Shown here: positions 5,974 to 11,607 of the stretch, piece after piece
Layout of the letters: every line of letters begins with the position of its first letter
Numbering within the stretch: the stretch's first letter is position 1
Assembly: GCA_947164805.1 (NCBI GenBank)
Contig: CAMUXX010000015.1
Span: forward strand, 1-11,607
Reading direction: 5' to 3'
Length of the DNA stretch: 11,607 nucleotides
Source: an uncultured Elusimicrobia bacterium
GTDB lineage: Bacteria > Elusimicrobiota > Elusimicrobia > Elusimicrobiales > Elusimicrobiaceae
The notes under the pieces: model-generated
The model's database searches: none
What the model saw: only the letters and a program-made list of their open reading frames with translations
What the model was told of the DNA's origin: nothing
Translations under genes and position numbers: made by a program

Positions 5974-7668
5974 CTATTTCTCGTTATAATAACTCTTGTA
6001 GTACCCATATTCACCATAAAGGGTACCGCTATGATGGCAATCATTTACAACGCAGCCAATAACTTTAATACTGGCTTGTTTCATGCGTTCCAAAGCAAAT
6101 TTTGCGCTTTTAAGGGCTGTCTTCCCTTGTTTAATCACAAAAACCGCTTTGTTAATAATTTGTCCCCAAAGGAAAGTATCTGCAATAGGTAAAGAGGCAG
6201 GGCAATCTACTAAAATCAAATCATAAGAATTAGTTAAACTATCAATAAATTCTTTTAAAGTAGAAGTACTCAAAAGTTCCGAAGAATTTGCAGGCCTTGG
6301 TCCAGAGGTTAAAATAAATAGATTTTTAACATCTGTTTTTTGTATATCCTTTTTGATGCCCTCAAAAGTTTGACCTTCTGTCCACAAAGAACTCAAACCC
6401 TTTTCATTAGAAACTTTAAAAATACGATGTAAACGCCCGCGCCTTAAATCGCCATCAATTAACAAAACTTTTTTATCAACTTGAGCAAAAGCTGCAGCTA
6501 ATGAAGAAGATAAAAATGACTTTCCTTCCCCTTGGAAGGAACTTGTGATAAGAAGGCTTTTAATTTTCCCGGCATTTAGAGAGAAACTAAGCATTGTTCG
6601 GACATTTCTAACATTTTCAGCTGTAAGGGCTTTATTTTCTTTTAACATTATACGGTAGTCTTCATAACCCTTTCTTTGTTTTTCATGCGGGATAAAACCA
6701 AGTAAAGGCAACTTTAAATCTTCCTCAATTTCTTTGGCAGTTTTTACTGTCTGGTTTAAAAATTCAGCTAAAAAACTGAAAACTAACCCTAAAATCAAAC
6801 CGGCAGCCAAACCGATAGCAATATTTACAAGTTTATGAGGTCTGTAAGGGAATTCGGGTACAACAGCTTCATCAATGATTCTTATATTATTGGCAGAAAA
6901 CTGGCCTGACAAATCTATTTTTATACTTTGAAGAAGGCGTTTCGTTTCCCTATCAATAATCTTTTGTATGGCTTCAAGTTGCTTTCTAATAGAAATAACT
7001 TCCGGATGCTGATCAGTATATTTGCCTAGCAAGCGTGAAAGTTCACTTGATTTAGCGAGCTCCTGGCTTTTAAGGCCTTTAATAAAATCACTGTTAACAA
7101 TTTGCGGGAGGGAATTTAAAAGTTCCTGTTGCTCCGGGCTCTTTTCGGTACTTTCAAGGGCTGTAATAACTTCACTAGCCATGGACAAGCGGTTTTTTAT
7201 ATTTTGTGCAGCAAAAGATTTTGCCAAATAATCAGCTATTCTGGCGGCAACGTAATTATCATAAGAAGTAATGGAAACTTCAACTAAACGTGAACGTGTA
7301 ATAGGAGAGACTGATAAACTTCTTTTTAAACTTTTCCAACCTTTCGCAAACTCAGGAATTTCAGATAAATTTAGATCTTTATAAACTTTCTCCAGTAATG
7401 TTTTTGATTCAAGGAGTTTATATTGTGTTCTATAATAATCCTCATCACTTGCCCAAGAGCCAAAAGACATTTGCTCTATACGGCCTGAATTTTCTTTATC
7501 AATCATCATCAGAACAGTTGCTTTATAGCGCGGGCGCATTAATGAATTGGTTATAACTGCACCTAACAAGCCTAAAAAAAGCATGAAAGTAATTAAACGC
7601 CAATGCTTCAAAATAGCTTGGAAATAAAATGAAAAGTTAATTGTTTCTTCTTGTTGAATCTCGTTCAT
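5974..7668 (-). CDS. wzc: Wzc-type polysaccharide co-polymerase / bacterial tyrosine kinase
   Basis: A 564-residue inner-membrane protein that controls polymer length and export of capsule or exopolysaccharide and autophosphorylates on tyrosine. Order: a Wzz domain with membrane helix one (about 23-42), a periplasmic part with coiled coil near 200-250, the proline-rich stretch PEFPYRPHK (271-279) and helix two (280-302). A cytoplasmic BY-kinase domain follows: the ring-assembly motif ExxRxxR (351-357), Walker A FQGEGKS (378-384), Walker A' LLIDGDLRR (402-410) and Walker B LILVDCP (484-490). The tail carries six tyrosines (551, 554, 556, 557, 560, 561), the usual phosphorylation cluster. It is shorter than E. 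coli Wzc (about 720), mainly through a smaller periplasmic part. Walker A has Gln where Pro is usual and Ser-Phe where Ser-Thr is usual. It starts 2 bases after the wza-like stop without a visible ribosome binding site, so coupled translation is likely. A partner phosphatase is not in the window. Confidence 0.94.
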   Translation of the reverse strand: MNEIQQEETINFSFYFQAILKHWRLITFMLFLGLLGAVITNSLMRPRYKATVLMMIDKENSGRIEQMSFGSWASDEDYYRTQYKLLESKTLLEKVYKDLNLSEIPEFAKGWKSLKRSLSVSPITRSRLVEVSITSYDNYVAARIADYLAKSFAAQNIKNRLSMASEVITALESTEKSPEQQELLNSLPQIVNSDFIKGLKSQELAKSSELSRLLGKYTDQHPEVISIRKQLEAIQKIIDRETKRLLQSIKIDLSGQFSANNIRIIDEAVVPEFPYRPHKLVNIAIGLAAGLILGLVFSFLAEFLNQTVKTAKEIEEDLKLPLLGFIPHEKQRKGYEDYRIMLKENKALTAENVRNVRTMLSFSLNAGKIKSLLITSSFQGEGKSFLSSSLAAAFAQVDKKVLLIDGDLRRGRLHRIFKVSNEKGLSSLWTEGQTFEGIKKDIQKTDVKNLFILTSGPRPANSSELLSTSTLKEFIDSLTNSYDLILVDCPASLPIADTFLWGQIINKAVFVIKQGKTALKSAKFALERMKQASIKVIGCVVNDCHHSGTLYGEYGYYKSYYNEK

Positions 7669-7670
7669 AA

Positions 7671-8315
7671 TTAAAATAAACTTTGCGGAACAAAAACAAT
7701 ATCAGCAGGTTTTAGAGGGATATCATATTGTTTATTGCCTTCTTTAGTTATGCGCGAAACATCTACTTCTATAGATTTTTGTACGCCATTTTCCGTCCGT
7801 AAAATTTTTACTTTTGAAATTGCAGCAACATCCGTAAAACCGCCGGCTGAAGTTATAGCTTCAAGCAAAGTCATAGTCTTTTCCGGCAAAATTGAAATGG
7901 AAGAAGGTTTTTTAACTTCTCCTAAAACATAAACTGTTTTATTGGCATATTCTTTTATTAAAAAGGAAACAGACGGAGTTTTTAAATAAGCCTGCAAAGC
8001 ATTTTCAAGGCTTTGTTCGGCAGCACTTACCGTCAAGCCAGCAATTTTAATATTGCCAATAAGAGGGAAAGTTATTGAGCCGTTTGTAGCAACCCTTAAA
8101 GTGCGGTCCATATCATCTTCTTGATAAACTTTTATTTCTACCAAATCGCCGGCCTGTATTAAATAGTCTTGTGAATTTTTTAAATTCTCAATTTCTTTAG
8201 ATATTTGTTGATTGGATATAACAGCATTAGTATTCTTAACCGTTGCTTTACCGGCACAAGCAACAAAAAAAACAAGAGCTAAAATCAATAAATTAAGATT
8301 TAACCAGTTCCTCAT
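7671..8315 (-). CDS. wza: Wza-type polysaccharide export lipoprotein (short form)
   Basis: A 214-residue lipoprotein expected to carry surface polysaccharide across the periplasm to the outer membrane with the Wzc-type partner encoded next to it. The N-terminus is a lipoprotein signal: basic Arg, a hydrophobic core, and a lipobox ending FVAC with the modified Cys at 20. A polysaccharide export domain follows (about 50-120, including IQAGDLVEIKVYQEDD), then one SLBB domain (about 126-180, including VYVLGEVKKPSSISILPE). Only one SLBB domain is present and the chain stops at residue 214, so the second SLBB domain and the C-terminal amphipathic helix that forms the outer-membrane pore in E. coli Wza (about 360 residues mature) are missing. 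Such short forms are known in other exopolysaccharide loci. No ribosome binding site precedes the ATG; a -10 box lies 6 bases upstream, pointing to a leaderless mRNA. Confidence 0.92.
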   Translation of the reverse strand: MRNWLNLNLLILALVFFVACAGKATVKNTNAVISNQQISKEIENLKNSQDYLIQAGDLVEIKVYQEDDMDRTLRVATNGSITFPLIGNIKIAGLTVSAAEQSLENALQAYLKTPSVSFLIKEYANKTVYVLGEVKKPSSISILPEKTMTLLEAITSAGGFTDVAAISKVKILRTENGVQKSIEVDVSRITKEGNKQYDIPLKPADIVFVPQSLF

Positions 8316-8321
8316 AAATAA

Positions 8322-8349
8322 ATTATACCAAATTATTTAGTCCAAACAA
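8322..8349 (-). promoter_or_regulatory. Probable extended -10 promoter of the wza-like gene (leaderless)
   Basis: On the minus strand TTGTTT (8349-8344), 16 bases, then TATAAT (8327-8322) preceded by TGG, a perfect extended -10 element (TGnTATAAT). Exactly 6 bases (TTATTT) separate the -10 box from the ATG at 8315, so transcription should start at or next to the A of the start codon. It overlaps the end of the upstream gene. Confidence 0.6.
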
Positions 8350-9937
8350 AAAGGCGGGATAAAGCAGCATCTTTGGGATATAATTCTAAATAGTGACCTG
8401 ATAAGTAATGAATATCTTCTTTAATTTGTATACGTTCATTCTCTGGGATATTCTTACTTTTAAACATTTTATATTTACCTGCCAAAGCATGCCTTATATA
8501 TTTAGGTGAAGGATAATATTTTAAGCTTACACTCAATTCACGAGCTTGCCTTTGCGGCATAAATTGCCTGACAAAAATAAAATTACGCCAAGCGCGTACA
8601 TATTGAAAATTATACCAAAGCAAAAAACAAGACAAACAAAGTAAAATAATTTTAAATATTATAGGCAAATTTTTTGTCTGTATTTTAGAAGAAAATGTCT
8701 CTGCACTAACAAAAGCCAAAGAGATAAAAAACAAAATAGCACAAGCCGGTAAATGGAACGGGAAATCAACAATACCCGTAAAAGTAAAACCGCTTAGGCC
8801 TGCACATAAAATAAATAAACGTATTTGTTTTTTTCTTTCAAGATCTTTAAAAAGTTTTGTTATATCAAAAATTATCACAAATATTAACCACAAAATTATA
8901 GTACCTGCAATATAACCGAAACTTAATAAAAGTTCTAACCAGTCATTATGTAAATAGCGTGGAAATTCCCTTAAAGCAAACGGTATATAGGCATCTATAG
9001 CTGTGCTAAAAGCATCAAAACCGACACCTGTATAAGGGAAATCTTTAAGCATATCAATTGCCGCAGAATATAGACCTAAACGGGCGGTGTCTGATCCTGT
9101 CCAAAATTGCCTTAAACCAATTACTGCGCTGTATGTGATTATTAAGTGCATTAACGCCATAAAAGTTATAGTTATCATTGTTAATATAAAGATTTTCTTG
9201 TAGTTTCTCTTTTTGGAAAATAACACACACAAAAACGATAAGACGAATAGCCCTAAAATCAAAGCAATTACACCGCCGCGTGAATGTGACGCAAAAATAC
9301 TTGCAAATAAAATTATACTGAAAATCAAATAATAAATATTCTTTTTAGGTAAGCGCTGTGTTTTAACTAAAAGGAAATGCGGTAACCATAAAAATAAAGA
9401 TAAGAAAAAGGACATCATCATAAATTGCGCGCCATGGTTTCTGCTGGCAAAAGGCCCAAATGCCGCAAGCATCTTGCTGCCTGAAAAATATTGAATGAAC
9501 TCCGTTCTAAAACCAATGCTTATTAAGGCAACCGCTACTGCATTTATCGTCATTATTAAAATCATGTTTTTAATTTCAATTGTATGCTTTGCAATCTGAA
9601 TTAGCGCAAAATATAACATTGAAAGAGAAAATAATAAAGATAAACCTTCCAAAGAATAATATCTGCATAAAGTAAAAGGAAAGTAAGCAGGTTTTTGCAA
9701 AAAGGTATGTTGGTTTAAAAGTTGTAAAAATGCAAGTGAAATTAGGAAACCTAGTAAAGATAAAATTGTTTTTGAAACAGGTGTTATTATAAACTTTTGT
9801 TTTTTGAATAAAATAAATCCGCTGAAGGTAAGGCAAGAAAAATTGAATATGATAAGTCCCCACGGTTCACTTCCGCCAAAAGCCAAAGGAGTAAACAAAG
9901 TAAGAAAAATAAAAATCAAATAATAAGCAAACTTCAT
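8333..9937 (-). CDS. O-antigen ligase / polysaccharide polymerase, Wzy_C (WaaL) family
   Basis: A 534-residue inner-membrane protein with about 11-12 membrane helices up to residue 450 and a soluble C-terminal tail of about 85 residues that may form TPR-like helices. Family features are GPFASRNHGAQ (161-171), SHSRGG (217-222), a long periplasmic loop containing TGVGFDAFSTAIDAY (about 313-327), and HNDWLELLLSFGYIAG (340-355), the His-Asn/Glu/Gly pattern of the Wzy_C domain. Such proteins act on undecaprenyl-diphosphate-linked glycans on the periplasmic face: they polymerise repeat units (Wzy), transfer the glycan to lipid A core (WaaL), or glycosylate proteins such as pilins. Sequence alone does not separate these roles. 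Linkage to wza and wzc genes favours capsule or exopolysaccharide polymerase. It is the first gene of the operon, divergent from tRNA-Leu. The ATG at 9937 has no ribosome binding site; an A+T-rich -10 box lies 6 bases before it. Confidence 0.9.
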   Translation of the reverse strand: MKFAYYLIFIFLTLFTPLAFGGSEPWGLIIFNFSCLTFSGFILFKKQKFIITPVSKTILSLLGFLISLAFLQLLNQHTFLQKPAYFPFTLCRYYSLEGLSLLFSLSMLYFALIQIAKHTIEIKNMILIMTINAVAVALISIGFRTEFIQYFSGSKMLAAFGPFASRNHGAQFMMMSFFLSLFLWLPHFLLVKTQRLPKKNIYYLIFSIILFASIFASHSRGGVIALILGLFVLSFLCVLFSKKRNYKKIFILTMITITFMALMHLIITYSAVIGLRQFWTGSDTARLGLYSAAIDMLKDFPYTGVGFDAFSTAIDAYIPFALREFPRYLHNDWLELLLSFGYIAGTIILWLIFVIIFDITKLFKDLERKKQIRLFILCAGLSGFTFTGIVDFPFHLPACAILFFISLAFVSAETFSSKIQTKNLPIIFKIILLCLSCFLLWYNFQYVRAWRNFIFVRQFMPQRQARELSVSLKYYPSPKYIRHALAGKYKMFKSKNIPENERIQIKEDIHYLSGHYLELYPKDAALSRLFVWTK

Positions 9938-9943
9938 AAAAAT

Positions 9944-9973
9944 ATTTTATAAAATTTTGTTTAATTACTCCAA
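9944..9973 (-). promoter_or_regulatory. Possible operon promoter upstream of the polymerase gene
   Basis: On the minus strand TTGGAG (9973-9968), 18 bases, then TAAAAT (9949-9944), with 6 bases (ATTTTT) before the ATG at 9937. The -35 match is weak (3 of 6). It overlaps the divergent tRNA promoter, so the two could compete. If real, the transcript would be leaderless. Confidence 0.4.
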
Positions 9974-9985
9974 ATTTGGTAAAAT
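9957..9985 (+). promoter_or_regulatory. Probable promoter of tRNA-Leu
   Basis: TTGTTT (9957-9962), exactly 17 bases, then TAAAAT (9980-9985, 5 of 6). The tRNA's first base is at 10005, about 13 bases past the expected start, giving a short 5' leader for RNase P. The -35 hexamer TTGTTT is the same as in the wza-like promoter. Confidence 0.55.
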
Positions 9986-10004
9986 AAACTAGTAGATTTG
10001 TTTT

Positions 10005-10088
10005 GCTGGGGTGCTGGAACTGGTATACAGGATAGTCTCAAAAACTATTGCCCACACGGGCTTAGGGGTTCGAGTCCCCTCCCCAGTA
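10005..10088 (+). tRNA. tRNA-Leu (anticodon CAA)
   Basis: A full class II cloverleaf of 84 bases. The acceptor stem is GCTGGGG (10005-10011) with CCCCAGT (10081-10087), including one G.U at the first pair, and the discriminator is A10088, as usual for leucine tRNA. The D arm has CTG/CAG and the GG of the D loop. The anticodon stem ATAGT/ACTAT encloses the loop CTCAAAA, giving anticodon CAA for the UUG codon. A long variable arm, GCCC/GGGC around ACAC, is diagnostic of the Leu/Ser/Tyr class. The T arm is AGGGG-TTCGAGT-CCCCT. The 3' CCA is not encoded, so it must be added by nucleotidyltransferase. Eight T follow at 10091-10098. Confidence 0.96.
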
Positions 10089-10101
10089 AATTTTTTTTCT
10101 T

Positions 10102-10205
10102 AAAATGCCTTATTTCGTCGTTGCTCACTTGCTCGAATACCTCCGCGCTACGCGCGTGTTAATTTGGTATGCTTCGCAAGTTCGCGCCTTGAACTAAGGC
10201 ATTTT
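10102..10205. repeat. Long imperfect palindrome between convergent genes, possible bidirectional terminator
   Basis: The outer arms are an exact 11-base inverted repeat, AAAATGCCTTA (10102-10112) and TAAGGCATTTT (10195-10205). Nested inside are ACTTGC/GCAAGT (10127-10132/10176-10181), ATACC/GGTAT (10137-10141/10166-10170) and a central CGCG/CGCG around CTA (10144-10154). The core is G+C-rich against an A+T-rich background. On the plus strand the right arm ends in TTTTTCTTT, so it can end tRNA transcription; on the minus strand it ends in TTTT. It lies between convergent tRNA-Leu and solute-binding protein genes. Length and structure resemble dispersed REP-like palindromes; copy number in the genome is unknown. 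Confidence 0.6.
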
Positions 10206-10268
10206 TCTTTGAAAAATTATTTCTTGCTTTTTTATTTTTGGCGAGGATGGCAAGGCCAGGGCTGAAGG

Positions 10269-10315
10269 AAAATTCCGTCAGGAATTTTACCGTAAGCCGA
10301 GTCCCCTCGGTAAAA
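10269..10315. repeat. Cluster of mutually exclusive hairpins downstream of the solute-binding protein gene
   Basis: AAAATTCC (10269-10276) pairs with GGAATTTT (10281-10288) around GTCA. TTTTACCG (10285-10292) pairs with CGGTAAAA (10308-10315), with CCGAG/CTCGG (10297-10301/10306-10310) as an alternative inside it. The first two stems share 10285-10288, so only one can be complete at a time. The cluster lies just past the minus-strand stop codon and may help end or stabilise that transcript. The rest of 10206-10342 holds no gene that I can see. Confidence 0.45.
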
Positions 10316-10342
10316 AATATAAATCTGCTTTACAAAAGGTTT

Positions 10343-11607
10343 TTATTTGTACAACGGATATAAATATATTCCTAAAAAGACAGGGTTGTCAAGAAAACCC
10401 TTAACTTCGCTGCGCAAAACCCAAACACCGGGGGAATAAACTGTATAAATTTGAGTGGCTTCCTCATGGTTTAAGGTTTGTAAATTACTGTAAAGTTCTG
10501 CCCGTTTTTTGGGGGAAGTTTCAATTTTTGCCTGTTCTATAAGTTTAGTAATTTCGGGGTTATTATAATTCTGTGCTATAGCATAACGCCCGTTATGATG
10601 TAAAAACGGGAAGGCGAAATTGTGAGCATCCGGATAGTCTGCCACCCAGCCGCGCACCCAAAGCGGCATCTTATGGTTTTGGGTTTTTTCAAGGAAATTT
10701 GCCCAAGGTATTTCGCGTATTTCAATTTTAAAATTTGGGTTAATACTTTCCACATTTCTTTTTAAAATTTCTGCAGCGGACTTACGTAAATTACTGCCGG
10801 AGTTTACTGTTAAAGTAAAACTAAATCCCTTCTTCCACACTTTACCGTTTTTTGCAGTTTTGAAAAGTTGTTCTGCCTTTTTAAGGTCCAAATAATAGCA
10901 TTTTTGTGGGGCCGGGTTTTGCAAAAGTTTCGGTGGAACAGGCCCACAAGCACGCGGTGCTTTACCGCGCATGGTTTGGTTTAAAAACGCATTATAATCG
11001 AAAGCATAAGCAAAAGCCTGGCGTAAAGTCTTATCCTCAAAAAAATCAGGCGGTATACCTTTACCGTCCAATTTACCGCTGCCGATATCCGGGTTATTTT
11101 CCGGGTTGATATTAAAGGTAAAAAATAGCACCGGATCCGTTTTAAGGCGCGGCAGAGTATCATAAACTTTAACATTTTTATCACCTTCAAGTTGCGGTGT
11201 TAAAGAAGGGGCAATTTCCGCGATATCAATTTCTCCGCTTTGAAGCATTAAGCGCATAGTGCTTTGCTCGGCAAGGGTGATAATATAAACGCGGTCAAGT
11301 TTCGGTGCACCCAAAAAATAATTTTTATTTGCTTTTAAATATATACGTTTTTTAGGCTTATCCCAACGCTCAATAATGAAAGGGCCACTACCGTTTGCCT
11401 TATCAAATAAGGCGGAATTTTGCTTTTGCGGATTATTAAATTTTGCCATAGTTTCGGCGGTTCCGTCCCAAGCACCGTTAGAAATTGCCCAGTTTTTATT
11501 TATTACATAGGACCACCTTGCCATAATTGCTAAAAAAGGTGCAAAAGGTTTTTTTAGTTTAACTATTAAATTATTACCGTTGGCATAAATAGCATTTTTA
11601 AGATCAT
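10343..11607 (-). CDS. ABC transporter solute-binding protein, peptide type (SBP_bac_5), 5' end outside window
   Basis: The last 420 codons are present. The frame is open from the window edge through the internal ATG at 11524, and the residues before that Met (LKKPFAPFLAI) fit the family, so the true start lies beyond 11607 and the signal peptide is not seen. The family (DppA/OppA type) binds oligopeptides or nickel in the periplasm and delivers them to an ABC importer. Supporting segments are GSGPFIIERWDKPKKRIYLK, LRQAFAYAFDYNAFL (matching the family's R-A-(I/F)-x-Y-A-(I/F)-D pattern), the GPVPP turn, and WVADYPDAHNFAFPFLHHNG, the ligand-side W-x-x-D-Y-x-D/N pattern. Two cysteines (in ACGPVPP and QKCYY) are 16 residues apart and could form a disulfide. 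It converges on tRNA-Leu and is separate from the polysaccharide operon. The ligand cannot be told from sequence. Confidence 0.93.
   Translation of the reverse strand, partial: DLKNAIYANGNNLIVKLKKPFAPFLAIMARWSYVINKNWAISNGAWDGTAETMAKFNNPQKQNSALFDKANGSGPFIIERWDKPKKRIYLKANKNYFLGAPKLDRVYIITLAEQSTMRLMLQSGEIDIAEIAPSLTPQLEGDKNVKVYDTLPRLKTDPVLFFTFNINPENNPDIGSGKLDGKGIPPDFFEDKTLRQAFAYAFDYNAFLNQTMRGKAPRACGPVPPKLLQNPAPQKCYYLDLKKAEQLFKTAKNGKVWKKGFSFTLTVNSGSNLRKSAAEILKRNVESINPNFKIEIREIPWANFLEKTQNHKMPLWVRGWVADYPDAHNFAFPFLHHNGRYAIAQNYNNPEITKLIEQAKIETSPKKRAELYSNLQTLNHEEATQIYTVYSPGVWVLRSEVKGFLDNPVFLGIYLYPLYK

Noticed and set aside
9576..9863. Minus-strand open frame of 95 codons in another frame of the polymerase gene
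   Set aside because: It lies wholly inside the polymerase gene, whose frame shows family motifs; the alternative is a Phe/Cys-rich shadow.
10906..11190. Small open frames on both strands inside the solute-binding protein gene
   Set aside because: They are shadows of a frame with clear SBP_bac_5 segments.
10343..11524. A complete 393-residue protein starting at ATG 11524
   Set aside because: The frame stays open upstream to the window edge and the upstream residues fit the family, so the visible ATG is internal and the gene is partial.
1..11607. CRISPR array, toxin-antitoxin pair, prophage or integrase genes
   Set aside because: No regularly spaced repeats and no matching protein families were seen on either strand.

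Overview
The window (about 35% G+C by eye) looks like a Gram-negative, host-associated-type bacterium. The best lineage guess is Elusimicrobiota (Elusimicrobium-like). This rests on the style of the type IV prepilin N-terminus (SGFTLIEILVVVLIIGLL, then a PGYRKAVEKS-type segment) and on a lipoprotein polysaccharide exporter, which implies an outer membrane. The assignment is an inference and was not tested against a database.

Layout, left to right. Positions 1-178 hold the 5' end of a type IV pilin gene on the minus strand, with a clear ribosome binding site and promoter. Positions 190-556 contain no protein gene but hold two hairpins and a strongly structured element (about 328-508) that looks like a minus-strand non-coding RNA. 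From 9937 down to 557 six minus-strand genes follow one another: a polytopic O-antigen ligase/polymerase (Wzy_C type), a short Wza-type export lipoprotein, a Wzc-type chain-length regulator with a tyrosine-kinase domain, a 1280-residue cytoplasmic coiled-coil protein of no family I recognise, D-alanine--D-alanine ligase, and a small four-helix membrane protein. A plus-strand tRNA-Leu(CAA) at 10005-10088 starts divergently from the polymerase gene. After a 250-base stretch rich in palindromes comes the 3' part of an oligopeptide-type ABC solute-binding protein gene on the minus strand, cut by the right edge.

The first three operon genes form a surface-polysaccharide assembly and export module: polymerisation or ligation in the inner membrane, length control and energised export by Wzc, and passage across the periplasm and outer membrane by Wza. 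The last three are packed with gaps of 1-2 bases and have their own consensus-like promoter just after the wzc-like gene. They pair a giant coiled coil with a peptidoglycan precursor enzyme. A link between capsule export, an internal scaffold and wall synthesis is suggested by position only.

The most unusual items are the structured RNA candidate, the giant coiled-coil protein (same short motif at both ends, heptad-phased internal duplications), and two genes whose -10 boxes lie exactly 6 bases before the ATG with no ribosome binding site, suggesting leaderless mRNAs.
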